A stretch of 64,000 bases of DNA, taken from contig NZ_CP102292.1 of the NCBI RefSeq assembly GCF_025152405.1, forward strand, positions 1,426,001-1,490,000, written 5' to 3'. A model generated the notes under the pieces. The model saw only the letters and a list, made by a program, of their open reading frames with translations, made no database searches and was not told the DNA's origin. Origin of the DNA: [Ruminococcus] lactaris ATCC 29176. GTDB taxonomy: Bacteria; Bacillota; Clostridia; Lachnospirales; Lachnospiraceae. Position 1 is the first letter of the stretch. Every line of letters starts with the position of its first letter. This document shows, piece after piece, positions 52,692 through 63,000 of this stretch. The position numbers were made by a program, and so were the translations under genes.

Positions 52692-53980
52692 TCCTGTCCG
52701 GACAGATAATCAATAAACTGCTGAGCTGTTCTTCCTGAAAGTCCTCCATGAGATAACTCCCATTTATTTGCTTCCAGAAGAAGTTCCTCTTCCGGCAGAC
52801 TGATTCCATTTTTAATGGCGAGCGTCCTTACAATCTCCTGAAATGCTTTTTTATCCGGTGAACCGAAATAAATCGTTACTCCGAATCTTGCTACCAGTGA
52901 CAGCTTTTCCTGTACCGTATCATTTGTATGCATGTCTTCATCCCGATCCTGCTTGTCTTTAAATGTCTCGCGAATCAGATGACGACGGTTGGAAGTCGCA
53001 TAGATCAGTACATTTTCCGGCTTTTTTTCAAGGCCTCCCTCGATCACAGCTTTCAGATATTTATATTCAATCTCAAACTCCTCAAAAGAAAGGTCATCCA
53101 TATAAATAATAAACTTGTAGTTTCTGTTCTTGATCTGAGCAATAACATCATTCAGATCCTGAAACTGATGCTTATACACTTCGATCATACGCAGTCCCTG
53201 ATCATAATACTGGTTCAGGATTGCCTTAATTGAAGAGGACTTTCCTGTTCCCGCATCTCCGAACAAAAGACAGTTATTTGCTTTTTTCCCTTCCACAAAT
53301 GCTTTTGTATTATCGATCAGCTTCTTTTTTGCATTTTCATATCCAACAAGATCATCCAGATGCACATGTGCAATATTCGTGATCGGCACGATCTGAACTT
53401 CTTCATGCTCCGGATGCTCCACCCGGAATGCCTTGTGCAGACCCAGTTTACCTACACCAAATTCTTTGTAGAACTGTGTCAGGATCACTTTAAACTCTTT
53501 TTCATCCTGTGCTGTACCAAGGTCGCAGCTCAAAGTGCAGATCCGATCCCGTATCCTGCGGTTAAAAACCTTCCCACCGACATTACATTTCTGATAATCT
53601 AGAATGACCTGCAGACATTCTGCATCCAGACTTTTTTCCATCGCACTGAAATCATAGTCAAATAATTCCTTAAATATTTTAAAATCATGCAATGCAATCT
53701 CATTGATACTTCCTTTTACTTCTCCCACAATCTCACAGGATGTGCTGTATGCATTCTCATCACTGGCAAGAAGAAAGGTAAGATAAGTATGCCAGAGATT
53801 TCCCTCAAATCCATGACTTACTGACAGTTCCAGCAGTTCATTGATACAATCAAATAACAATGCTCTTAAGTCTTCCCTGTTGTAATACTCACTTTCATAA
53901 TGGTCGATCAGAAAGGTAATATCTTTCAGAATCTCACCATATTCCATGTTCTTATACAGCATCAGTTCATTTGTCCGCAT
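52688..53980 (-). CDS. DUF815 AAA-type ATPase
   Basis: A 430-aa protein. The N-terminal helical half is about 1-195. An AAA ATPase (about 200-425) has Walker A LLFGDAGTGKSSSIKAILN, Walker B FIIYMDDLSFEEFE and sensor region VLIYATSNRRHLIRETFKDK. DUF815 proteins are widespread in Clostridia and Proteobacteria and resemble DnaA/IstB-type ATPases; their role is unknown. It overlaps the lipoprotein gene by 4 bp. Confidence 0.88.
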   Translation of the reverse strand: MRTNELMLYKNMEYGEILKDITFLIDHYESEYYNREDLRALLFDCINELLELSVSHGFEGNLWHTYLTFLLASDENAYSTSCEIVGEVKGSINEIALHDFKIFKELFDYDFSAMEKSLDAECLQVILDYQKCNVGGKVFNRRIRDRICTLSCDLGTAQDEKEFKVILTQFYKEFGVGKLGLHKAFRVEHPEHEEVQIVPITNIAHVHLDDLVGYENAKKKLIDNTKAFVEGKKANNCLLFGDAGTGKSSSIKAILNQYYDQGLRMIEVYKHQFQDLNDVIAQIKNRNYKFIIYMDDLSFEEFEIEYKYLKAVIEGGLEKKPENVLIYATSNRRHLIRETFKDKQDRDEDMHTNDTVQEKLSLVARFGVTIYFGSPDKKAFQEIVRTLAIKNGISLPEEELLLEANKWELSHGGLSGRTAQQFIDYLSGQE

Positions 53981-54062
53981 TTTTATAACCTCTTTTCCAG
54001 CTTCCGTCTTTCTTTTGTGTCTCTGTGCTTAAAATAGTATTCTGATCAGCAGGCTCTTTTTC

Positions 54063-55211
54063 TCAGATCTGTCCGTCTATGGAATAATTTCCCAAAATCC
54101 GGAGATTTCTTGCCTCTTCCCGCAGACCTCTGATTGCATTCTTCACTGCCGCATCTTCCAGATTTCCATCAAAATCTACAAAGAAACGGTACTCCCACTG
54201 CTTGCCCTCGACCGGTCTTGACTCGATTTTTGTCATATTCAGATCATTATAAATAAAATGTGAAAGAATGTTATACAGTGAACCGCTTTCATGAGGGAGT
54301 TCAAACTCGATACTGATCTTGCTTGCATCTTTCAGAAAGATCTTCTGGTTTGTAACCACGATAAACCTGGTTGAATTATCTGCCTCATCATTAATCTCAT
54401 CCACCAGTACTTCCAGTCCATGAATTTTCGCTGCATAAGTACTGCACACTGCAGCCTGTGCCTTATCCTGGTCTTCCAGTACTTTTTTTGCTGCGATCGC
54501 TGTATTTACAACACTGATCCTCTGCCAGTCTGAATGGTCATCCAGGAATCGGGTTGTCTGCATCAGTGCTTCTGCCTTAGAATACACCCTCTTAATCTCG
54601 CTTAACCTTGTTCCCGGAAGCCCTGAAAGAGTATGAACAACCGGAAGGATCGTCTCTGCTACAATATAATTTTCAAATTCATCCAGCAGATCATACATCT
54701 CGTTCACCGGACCTGCCGAAGAATTTTCAATCGGAAGAACTGCAAAATCCGCAGAGCCTTCTTCAATTGCCTCCATCGCATCCCGGAATGTCCTTACATG
54801 AAAGCAATTCACATCCTCCCCGAAGAACTGGTTCATTGCAGCCTGCCCGTAAGCCCCCTCTGTTCCCTGAAATACGACTCTTGCATTTTCTTTATCCAGG
54901 GAATGAATCTGAATAAACGGTAACCGCCCTAATGCTCCTGCCTCTACCAGTCTCTGGTACTGAAGTTTCCGGCTCATCGACATCACTTGAGAATACAGTT
55001 CTTTAATTCCCTTCTTATTAAATTCTCCCTGCACTTTTGAAGCCACATCTGCCAGTTTGTCTTTTTCTCTCTGACGGTCATAGACTTTTCTTCCGGCTTT
55101 TACTTTATATTCACCTACCTGCTGGCAGACATCCATTCTCATCTGATATAACTCTGCCATACGGTTATCAATCTCATCAAGCTGGTTTCTCAATTCTTCC
55201 AGTGTTGCCAT
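54063..55211 (-). CDS. pheA: Bifunctional chorismate mutase / prephenate dehydratase (P-protein)
   Basis: A 382-aa enzyme that converts chorismate to prephenate and then phenylpyruvate for Phe synthesis. The AroQ chorismate mutase is about 1-85 (LRNQLDEIDNRMAELYQMRM). The prephenate dehydratase is about 110-285 (FQGTEGAYGQAAMNQFFGED, FAVLPIENSSAGPVNEMYDL). The ACT domain is about 298-378, with GSLYNILSHFIYNDLNMTKI followed by ESRP, the Phe-feedback motif. It is monocistronic. The 270-bp gap upstream contains no T-box. DAHP synthase for the same pathway lies 3 kb away. Confidence 0.96.
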   Translation of the reverse strand: MATLEELRNQLDEIDNRMAELYQMRMDVCQQVGEYKVKAGRKVYDRQREKDKLADVASKVQGEFNKKGIKELYSQVMSMSRKLQYQRLVEAGALGRLPFIQIHSLDKENARVVFQGTEGAYGQAAMNQFFGEDVNCFHVRTFRDAMEAIEEGSADFAVLPIENSSAGPVNEMYDLLDEFENYIVAETILPVVHTLSGLPGTRLSEIKRVYSKAEALMQTTRFLDDHSDWQRISVVNTAIAAKKVLEDQDKAQAAVCSTYAAKIHGLEVLVDEINDEADNSTRFIVVTNQKIFLKDASKISIEFELPHESGSLYNILSHFIYNDLNMTKIESRPVEGKQWEYRFFVDFDGNLEDAAVKNAIRGLREEARNLRILGNYSIDGQI

Positions 55212-55359
55212 ATCTTTCTTCTCCTTTGCACATACTGATTTTTAGTATAATACATTTTTTCTTTAAAATCTACGACAGATTTCTAATCGGAGAATGAACG
55301 TTCCCTGAAATGAGGGAAAATCTCCCCTTATATTCTTTCTCATATACTTTAATTTGCTC

Positions 55360-55388
55360 TTGAAACCACCGCCAATTTAGTATATCAT
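55360..55388 (+). promoter_or_regulatory. Promoter of the nitroreductase-pyrBI region
   Basis: TTGAAA (55360-55365), 17 bases, TATCAT (55383-55388), about 95 bases before the nitroreductase start. Confidence 0.55.
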
Positions 55389-55482
55389 TATACAGAAAAT
55401 AGATCAGATCTTTACAGGTTTCCGCCGTGGATCTCCTGTAACCGGTCACAATGCAATATCAATTAAAAAGGAGGGTTATATT

Positions 55483-56019
55483 ATGAATGTGAATGAATGC
55501 ATTACAACTCGCAGAAGTATCCGAAAATACAAGCCTGATCCCGTCGATCACTCTTTGATCGAATCGATCGTATCTATGGCATCCTATTCTCCTTCTTGGA
55601 AAAATACTCAGATCACCCGTTATATCGCAATTGATGATTCTTCTATTCTTAAAAAAATCGCAGATGATTGTACCCCGGTATATAATTCCAATATCATACA
55701 GCAGTCTCCCATGCTGATTGCCGTTACTTTTATTAAAGGAAGGTGCGGTTTTGAGCGTGACGGTTCTTATTCTACAAAAAAAGAAGACCGTTGGCAGATG
55801 TTCGATACAGGAGCTGCCTGTCAGACTTTCTGCCTTGCTGCAAAAGAGAAAGGGCTTGGCACTGTCATTATGGGCATTTTTGATGAAGACAAGATTACAG
55901 AACTTTTAGAGATTCCAGAAGAACGCGAACTTGCAGCACTCATTGCTGTTGGTTGGCCTGACATCGATCCGGAAGCTCCAAAAAGAAAGAGCGTGGATGA
56001 TTTATTACAGTTCCGATAA
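55483..56019 (+). CDS. Nitroreductase-family flavoprotein
   Basis: A 178-aa FMN-dependent oxidoreductase of the nitroreductase fold. The FMN-phosphate loop is TTRRSIRKYKPDPVDHS, then YSPSWKNTQITRYIAI and the C-terminal EKGLGTVIMGIFDEDKITEL with LIAVGWPD. The natural substrate is unknown; quinone, nitro compound or flavin reduction are options. AAGGAGG site. It lies 42 bp ahead of pyrB on the same strand and may be co-transcribed. Confidence 0.9.
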   Translation: MNVNECITTRRSIRKYKPDPVDHSLIESIVSMASYSPSWKNTQITRYIAIDDSSILKKIADDCTPVYNSNIIQQSPMLIAVTFIKGRCGFERDGSYSTKKEDRWQMFDTGAACQTFCLAAKEKGLGTVIMGIFDEDKITELLEIPEERELAALIAVGWPDIDPEAPKRKSVDDLLQFR

Positions 56020-56061
56020 GATATACATTTTTACAATTCTATGATACAAGGAGGTTTCCTG

Positions 56062-56982
56062 ATGAAACATTTGATAAGCCCACTTGATCTTTCAGTGGAA
56101 GAATTAGACCAGCTTCTTGACCTGGCACAGGACATTGAAGCAAATCCAAAAAAATATGCCCATGCATGCGATGGGAAAAAACTTGCTACACTCTTCTATG
56201 AACCGAGTACCCGTACCCGTCTGAGCCATGAAGCCGCAATGCTGAATCTTGGTGGAAGTGTTATGGGATTTTCCTCTGCCGACTCCAGCTCTGCATCAAA
56301 AGGTGAGAGCGTTTCTGATACCATCCGTGTCATTTCCTGCTATGCAGACATCTGTGCCATGCGTCACCCAAAAGAAGGAGCACCGATCGTTGCAAGCCAG
56401 TATTCTACTATTCCGATCATCAATGCCGGTGATGGCGGACACCAGCATCCAACCCAGACGCTGACAGACCTTTTGACGATCCGCAATTTAAAGGGACGTC
56501 TTAACAATATGACGATCGGTCTCTGTGGAGACCTGAAATTTGGACGCACTGTCCATTCTCTGATCAACGCACTGGTTCGATATGAAGGAATCCGATTTGT
56601 CCTCATTTCTCCGGAAGAATTAAGACTTCCCGAGTATATCCGTCAGGATGTCCTGGACAGACAACAGATCCCATACGAGGAAGTAGTCCGTCTTGAAGAC
56701 GCTCTTCCAAAACTGGATATCCTCTATATGACACGCGTACAGAAAGAGCGTTTTTTCAATGAAGAAGATTATGTTCGTATGAAAGATTTTTATGTATTAG
56801 ATCAGGAAAAATTGGCTCTTGCACCGGAAGATATGTATGTTCTCCATCCACTTCCAAGAGTAAATGAAATTGCTGTTGAAGTCGATGACGATCCGCGTGC
56901 CGCTTATTTCCGTCAGGTACAGTATGGTGTCTATGTGCGTATGGCACTGATCCTTACCCTGCTGGACATTCACGTAGACTGA
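56062..56982 (+). CDS. pyrB: Aspartate carbamoyltransferase catalytic subunit
   Basis: A 306-aa enzyme that joins carbamoyl phosphate and aspartate in pyrimidine synthesis. Carbamoyl-phosphate motif [34 protein letters not shown] and the C-terminal [20 protein letters not shown]. The ATG at 56062 follows AAGGAGG; an upstream ATG at 56041 would include that site. It is followed by pyrI, so this is the class B allosteric holoenzyme. No PyrR-type attenuator is visible upstream. Confidence 0.97.
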   Translation: MKHLISPLDLSVEELDQLLDLAQDIEANPKKYAHACDGKKLATLFYEPSTRTRLSHEAAMLNLGGSVMGFSSADSSSASKGESVSDTIRVISCYADICAMRHPKEGAPIVASQYSTIPIINAGDGGHQHPTQTLTDLLTIRNLKGRLNNMTIGLCGDLKFGRTVHSLINALVRYEGIRFVLISPEELRLPEYIRQDVLDRQQIPYEEVVRLEDALPKLDILYMTRVQKERFFNEEDYVRMKDFYVLDQEKLALAPEDMYVLHPLPRVNEIAVEVDDDPRAAYFRQVQYGVYVRMALILTLLDIHVD

Positions 56983-57028
56983 CCGATTTTACGACTGACA
57001 ACCATACATAATGAAAGGAGTACCTGAA

Positions 57029-57469
57029 ATGGTAGAAAATACATTAACTGTAGGAAAGATTTCCGAGGGATTTGTACTGGATCATATTGAAGCCGGAAAG
57101 AGCATGGAGATTTATAAATATCTTCACCTTGACAAGCTGGACTGTTGCGTTGCTATTATCAAAAATGCAAAAAGTAATAAGATGGGGAAAAAGGATATCA
57201 TGAAGATTGAATGCCCGATCGACTTCATGGATCTGGATATTCTCGGTTTCATCGATCATAATATCACTGTAAATATCATAGAAGATGGAAAGATTATTTC
57301 AAAAAAACCGTTGAAACTTCCGCGTGAGATCAAAAATATCATCCGCTGTAAAAATCCCCGCTGCATCACTTCTATCGAGCAGGGGCTGGATCATATTTTC
57401 GTCCTGACTGATGAAGAGAACCAGGTGTACCGGTGTAAATATTGCGAGGAGAAGTATCAGAGGAATTAA
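57029..57469 (+). CDS. pyrI: Aspartate carbamoyltransferase regulatory subunit
   Basis: A 146-aa subunit that binds CTP/ATP and holds the PyrB trimers together. An N-terminal allosteric domain is about 1-100. The C-terminal zinc site has CKNPRCITS and CKYCEEKY (four cysteines). The ATG at 57029 follows AAAGGAG. It is 46 bp after pyrB, in one operon. Its stop lies 10 bp before element copy 2, which probably provides the terminator. Confidence 0.96.
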   Translation: MVENTLTVGKISEGFVLDHIEAGKSMEIYKYLHLDKLDCCVAIIKNAKSNKMGKKDIMKIECPIDFMDLDILGFIDHNITVNIIEDGKIISKKPLKLPREIKNIIRCKNPRCITSIEQGLDHIFVLTDEENQVYRCKYCEEKYQRN

Positions 57470-57479
57470 ATTGCTCATT

Positions 57480-58236
57480 AAATTTGTAGTTGTTGGGGGG
57501 ATACGCTTGTAAAGAAAAAGACTTCTTTGTGGCGAATCGGACGCAGAAAGCAGGGATATTCCTTCGCGGTGCAAGCCCGCTTTACCTCAGCCCGTTGACC
57601 GTTTGTAACTCGAAAGTGGAAATCTTCGTGCAAAGGCACTCGATTTACTTTCTCTAACAAACGCTGCAAAGTGTCTTCGGAACGCTCCCTGCTAATGCAC
57701 CTGCTCAGGAACACCCTGCTTTCCGCTGACCATCTCGATAAGAAGTTTTTAGCTCCACAGCGTATTCACTCAACAATGCAAATTTAAAAAGAATAGAAAA
57801 AAGCCGGATGGCTATTGACTAAGATATTCGATCGTAAATATTAGACAGTAGATATGATATTTACTATTTGACAAATCCTTTATCCTAGTCGATAGCCATC
57901 CGGCTCTTTATTTCTTATTGGAATTTCGTCTTTGTTGAGAGAAAATGTTCTGGCATGAGGGAAAATTTTCTGATTTGAAAAGCCTAATATCCGCCCTTGC
58001 TGTTGCGTGAGCAGTGCATTGACAGGGAGCGTTCCGAAGACACTTTGCCCAACTTGTTAAGGAACGTAAACAGGAGTGCCTCTGCACGAGTGTTTCCACG
58101 TTCCTGTTACAAGTTGTCAACGGGCTGAGGTAAAGCGGGTCCTGCACTGCGATGCAACAACAAGGGCGGATATGAACGTTTTTTCATCAGATACTTTCTA
58201 CTGCCGAGATATTTTCATTCCAACAAATACAAATTT
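57480..58236. repeat. 757-bp structured inverted-repeat element, copy 2 (opposite orientation)
   Basis: Highly similar to the reverse complement of 3407-4169. Terminal repeats are AAATTTGTAGTTGTTGGGG at the left and the complement of AAATTTGTATTTGTTGG at the right. Arm hairpins lie at 57600-57663 (CGTTTGT/ACAAACG stem) and 58050-58116 (CAACTTGT/ACAAGTTG stem). The central hairpin is again 104 nt. It fills the convergent gap between pyrI and the DAHP synthase gene, whose TAA stop (58235-58237) is partly formed by the right terminal repeat. Confidence 0.8.
57802..57905. terminator. Central bidirectional terminator hairpin of element copy 2
   Basis: AGCCGGATGGCTAT (57802-57815) against ATAGCCATCCGGCT (57892-57905), with inner GTAAATA/TATTTAC and GACTAAGATA/TATCCTAGTC pairings. 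A-run on the left and CTCTTTATTT on the right give terminators for both strands. Confidence 0.7.
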
Positions 58237-59266
58237 AACACTCCTCCGCAATCTTATAGATCAACTGCTCTGTATCTTCCCATCCAAGGCATGGATCTGT
58301 GATAGACTTGCCATATGTCATATGATCTGAGATTTTCTGATTTCCTTCTTCAAGGTAGCTCTCGATCATCACACCTTTCACCATCTTCTTTACATCCTCG
58401 TTATATCTTCTGCTGTGGAGAACCTCGCTTACAATACGGATCTGCTCTTTAAACTGCTTATTTGAGTTAGAATGATTTGCATCAATGATGGCAGCCGGAT
58501 TCTTCAGATTTTTCTGTCCATATACTTCCACAAGTCGGACAAGATCTTCATAATGGTAGTTCGGGATACACGTTCCGTACTTGTCTACTCCTCCACGCAG
58601 GATCACATGTGCCAGATCATTTCCATCCGTTGACACATCCATTCCTCTGTAAATAAAATTATGGGAACTCTGTGCCGCAATCACTGAATTTAACATGACT
58701 GAAAAATCTCCACTGGTCGGATTTTTCATTCCTACCGGGATGTCCATTCCACTGGCTGTCAGACGATGCTGCTGATTTTCAACTGACCTGGCACCGATTG
58801 CTTCGTATGAAAGAATATCATCCAGGTAACTTCTGTTCTCTGGATACAGCATCTCATCTGCTGCCGTCAGTCCGCTTTCTTTCATGGCACGGATATGCAT
58901 CTTTCTGATTGCAATGATTCCTTCTAATAAATTAGGAGCCTGATCAGGATCCGGCTGGTGAAGCATTCCCTTATAGCCCTCTCCTGTCGTTCGTGGCTTA
59001 TTCGTATAAATACGTGGAATAATCATCAAACGATCACTGACTTTCTCATTGACTTTTGCAAGTCGGTCTACATATTCGCATACAGAATCTTCCCTGTCTG
59101 CTGAGCATGGTCCGACAATCACAACAAATTTGTCTGATTTTCCTTCAAATATCGACCTGATCTCCTCATCTCTTTCTGCTTTCAGTTTCACCAGTTCTTC
59201 CGGCAGCGGATATTTTGCCTTCAGATATGCCGGTAAAGGCAGTTCCGTATTGATCTTCATTCCCAT
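58235..59266 (-). CDS. aroF: 3-deoxy-7-phosphoheptulonate (DAHP) synthase, AroF/G type
   Basis: A 343-aa class I alpha enzyme that condenses PEP and erythrose 4-phosphate, the entry to the shikimate pathway. Motifs: VVIVGPCSADREDSVCEY, PRTTGEGYKGMLHQPDPDQA, ARSVENQQHRLTASGMDIPV, GMKNPTSGDFSVMLNSVIAA and ANHSNSNKQFKEQIRI. The N-terminal extension is like the Phe/Tyr-sensitive enterobacterial enzymes; the effector cannot be told. GGAGG ribosome site. The stop is partly formed by the terminal repeat of element copy 2. Monocistronic. Confidence 0.95.
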   Translation of the reverse strand: MGMKINTELPLPAYLKAKYPLPEELVKLKAERDEEIRSIFEGKSDKFVVIVGPCSADREDSVCEYVDRLAKVNEKVSDRLMIIPRIYTNKPRTTGEGYKGMLHQPDPDQAPNLLEGIIAIRKMHIRAMKESGLTAADEMLYPENRSYLDDILSYEAIGARSVENQQHRLTASGMDIPVGMKNPTSGDFSVMLNSVIAAQSSHNFIYRGMDVSTDGNDLAHVILRGGVDKYGTCIPNYHYEDLVRLVEVYGQKNLKNPAAIIDANHSNSNKQFKEQIRIVSEVLHSRRYNEDVKKMVKGVMIESYLEEGNQKISDHMTYGKSITDPCLGWEDTEQLIYKIAEEC

Positions 59267-59396
59267 TGTATCGTCCTCCTGTTGTATTTTATCTGATGAT
59301 CAGAAGTGCCAAGAAAGCACATTCCTGGATTTTGTGCGTTCATCAGTATCCTGCTTTTCTGACAGGATCATCCACTGATCGCCGCTTATGTAAGAA

Positions 59397-59422
59397 AAGG
59401 AGTTTCAAAGCTGAAACTCCTT
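59397..59422 (-). terminator. rnpB terminator
   Basis: AAGGAGTTTCA pairs with TGAAACTCCTT, followed by TTCTT on minus, at the 3' end of the RNase P RNA. Confidence 0.8.
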
Positions 59423-59423
59423 A

Positions 59424-59791
59424 CGTGCCGAGCAAAACGATAAGCCGGGTTATGTCGTTGGACAATCATCTGTCTAGGCATCACGTTACCGCAATGCTCA
59501 AGCGACCTACCTGAAACGTGACGGGCAGCCACATGGTTTCTATCCGGTCTTGCTTCGGATGGGGTTTACATATGCCCTCGCTGTTACCAGAGAGGCGGTA
59601 GTCTCTTACACTGCCTTTCCACCCTTACCACAGAAAAGTGACCTTTACTGTGGCGGTTTATTTCTGTTGCACTGGCCTTGGAGTCACCTCCACCGGACGT
59701 TATCCGGCATCCTGCCCTTTGAAGCCCGGACTTTCCTCGTCTGCAGCCTTTCGGCATTTGCCTCCGCGATTGTCTGTCTTACTCAGCACAT
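59424..59791 (-). ncRNA. rnpB: RNase P RNA, bacterial type A
   Basis: Universally conserved RNase P blocks are visible on the minus strand. GAGGAAAGTCCGGGCTTC lies near the 5' end (about 59745-59728). The complement of GATAAGCCGGGTTATGTCG lies near the 3' end (about 59449-59467), carrying the CCA-contacting region. The ~368-base size fits type A, as in Clostridia. The predicted start from the -10 box (59798-59803) agrees with the 5' end of the fold. It processes 5' leaders of pre-tRNA; its modulator YlxR is encoded at 21.6-21.9 kb. Ends are accurate to a few bases. Confidence 0.95.
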
Positions 59792-59797
59792 CAAATA

Positions 59798-59826
59798 ATT
59801 ATACTAAGAAAGCATTAAAAAGTCTA
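59798..59826 (-). promoter_or_regulatory. rnpB promoter
   Basis: TATAAT (59798-59803) with a weak -35 (TAGACT) 17 bases upstream. About 110 bp further on, a plus-strand TATAAT (59920-59925) may serve the divergent GH20 gene. Confidence 0.6.
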
Positions 59827-60018
59827 TAACTTTTTCACCACTTGCAATTTTGTTCCGAATTATACAATTTTTCCTGCCTGATACAGACAAATCAACAAGA
59901 CCATTCTCCCAATTTCCTATATAATAAAATTAAGTATGTGTTGTTATGAGTAAATATATAACTCTCTCATTTTGCTCATTTCATATCGTACATTCAAAAG
60001 AAAGGAAGGAAGGGTTTT

Positions 60019-63000
60019 ATGAAAAAGAAGAAGGACATGAAAAAGCCTCTGCTCGCAGCAGTTCTTGCCTGCAGTATGGTTCAGATTCCTGCCATTCCCG
60101 TTGCTGCTGCAGCACCGGAAAACCTTGCATTGAATCAGACTGTTACTGCAAGTTCTTATGAACAGCCAACGAATAATCCTGAAAAGACTTCTCCTTCAAA
60201 AGCGGTAGATGGTGACCTCACCACACGCTGGGGAACAGCTCAGAATCTGGCTGCGAATGAATGGATCAATGTAAATCTTGGTTCTTCCAAACAGATCCAG
60301 CAGATCAACATTAACTTTGAGCGAACCGATGACGCTCAGAACATTTTAGGTTATAAAGTTGAAATTGCCAACGGCAACGATACTTATACCGAAATTTACA
60401 GGAAAGAGGAAAAAGCAAAGCAAAAAGAAGTCATCAAACTGACATCTCCGGTCAGTGCTACGGACGTGAAAGTTACCATTCTTTCTGCCGATGCAGGAAC
60501 GATCAACTGGGTCAATGTCGGAATCAATGAAATCGGAATCTACGGTTCTATTAACAACGATTATTCTCTCAGTGATGTAGCCGGTATGATCACCGGTGGT
60601 ACAACCATTGCTGCCGATGTGGCAGATTTTCCAATGCCGACAGTACCTGAAGGATTTAACATCAGAATCAACGGAGCAGATTTTGAGCAGATTATTTCCA
60701 GGGATGGAAAGATTGTTCACCCACTGACAGATAAGACCGTAAAGGTATCCTACGTGATTACCAAAGAGGAAACCGGTGAAGAACTGGTGACAGATGATTT
60801 CACCTACACGATTGCCGGACAGCATACCACAAATGCTGCAAAAAATACAAAGCCATCCATTATTCCTGAAATTGCAGAATGGTATTCTGACAGCACTGAT
60901 TCCGTTGCAACAGACAGTATCACTGCTGTTACTTATGATAATAATGCACTGGAAGATGTTGTTAATGAATTTATTGCTGATTACAAAGATTTCAGTGGCA
61001 TTGAATTACAGAAAGTAAAAGGAAATGCAAAAGCAAATGCATTCAACTTTTCTCTTTCCGCTCCTGACGAACTGCTCGGTGATGAGGGATATACTATGAA
61101 TATTCTTTCTGACCGTATCAATGTAGCTTCTGAAAGCACAGTCGGAAATATGTATGGTATGCAGTCAATCCTGCAAATGTACAAATCCAATCCAGATGCA
61201 TTTTCGATTGGAACAATGCGGGACTATCCAAGATTTTCAACAAGAGGATTTGTTCTGGACGCTGCACGTAAACCAGTCTCCATGGACATGCTCAAAGAAA
61301 TCTCAAGAACCATGCGTTACTATAAAATGAATGACTTCCAGGTGCATTTATCTGACAACTACATCTGGCTGGAAGATTATGGCAAACTGGATCAGGAAAA
61401 TCAGGCATTCGATGCATATGATGCATTCCGTCTGGAATCCAGTCTCACAAATGATGCCGGTGAATCTCCGACAGCGGAAGATTATTCTTTCTCTAAAAAG
61501 GAGTTTAAAGAATTTATTCAGACTGAACGTGCTGTTGGTGTAAATATCGTTCCTGAAATTGATGTCCCTGCCCATGCAAATTCCTTTACGAAGGTATGGC
61601 CGGAACTGAAAGTAACCAATAAGACTTCTTCCACCAGTGCCAACCGGCCTCTCATCGACCATCTGGATATTTCCAAAACGGAAACCGTTCAGAAGATCGA
61701 GGAGATTTTCGATGACTATACTCACGGAAGTGATGCTACTTTTGACAGTGAGACAACCGTTCATATCGGTGCAGATGAATTTCTTGACAATTATTCTGCT
61801 TACCGTAACTTTATCAATACGATCATCCCGTATGTAAAGCAGACCAATACAGTCCGTATGTGGGGTGGTCTTACCTGGATCAAAGACAATCCGATTACTC
61901 AGATCAATGCTGATGCCATCGACGGTGTGGAAATGAATCTCTGGTCGAAAGACTGGGCTGATGGAATCGAAATGTATAATATGGGATATGATCTGATCAA
62001 TACCATTGATGATTATGGTTATATGGTTCCTGATGGAAGTAAAACCCGTGCAAATTCTTATGGAGATCTGTTAAATACAAGCCGTATTTTCAGTTCTTTT
62101 GAACCAAATAAACTGAGATCCTCCAGCGGTTACGTTGCTGTACCTTCCGGTGATGATCAGATGCTTGGTGCTGCTTTTGCATTGTGGAATGATAATATCG
62201 ATAAACGTGCTTCCGGACTTTCTGAATCTGATCTGTACTGGAGATTTTTCGATGCACTTCCATTTTACGCGGAAAAGACATGGGCTGCTACCGGACAGGA
62301 AAAAGGCTCTGCAGATGCTCTCAATACCCTTGCCACATCTATGGGGACAGGTCCGAACACCAACCCATATTATCAGGAGTCTTCTGTAGATAATATTTAT
62401 GAATCTTATGATTTCAACAGTGGTAAAGGACTGGATGATACATCTGAAAATGACAGAGATCTCACACTTGCCTCTGACAGTACTGCAAAAGTACAGAATA
62501 AAGCTCTGGTTCTCTCCGGAGATAAGAGTTATGTAGAAACACCGATCGAACAGCTTGGTAATGGAAATGCACTTTCCTTTGATATCACACTTTCTTCTGA
62601 ACCAGAATCCGGTGACATTCTGTTTGAATCTGACGCAGCATACGGAACTCATGATATCCGTATCATGAGCAACGGAAAACTCGGATTTACACGCGAATTG
62701 TATGATTATTACTTCGATTATACATTACCGGTCGGAGAAAAAGTAAATATCAAGATTGTGACCCAGCAGCAGGTAACAAAGCTGTATGTCAATGGCCAGT
62801 TCGTATCTAACGCGACCGGAGAATTTAACCATAATGGTACAACCAAGAAATCCGGTATTACAAATGCCACATTTGCTCTGCCGCTTCAGCGTATCGGTTC
62901 TGAAACCAATGCGGTTCAGGCAACCATTGATAATGTAAATGTAACCGCAGCAGATATGTATAATAAGTCCAAGTGGACCGGAACAACAAACTCCGAGACA

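Noticed and set aside
55212-55482. T-box or other amino-acid leader upstream of pheA
   Set aside because: No AGGGTGGNACCGCG-type sequence or specifier stem is visible on the minus strand. The gap mainly holds the divergent nitroreductase promoter.
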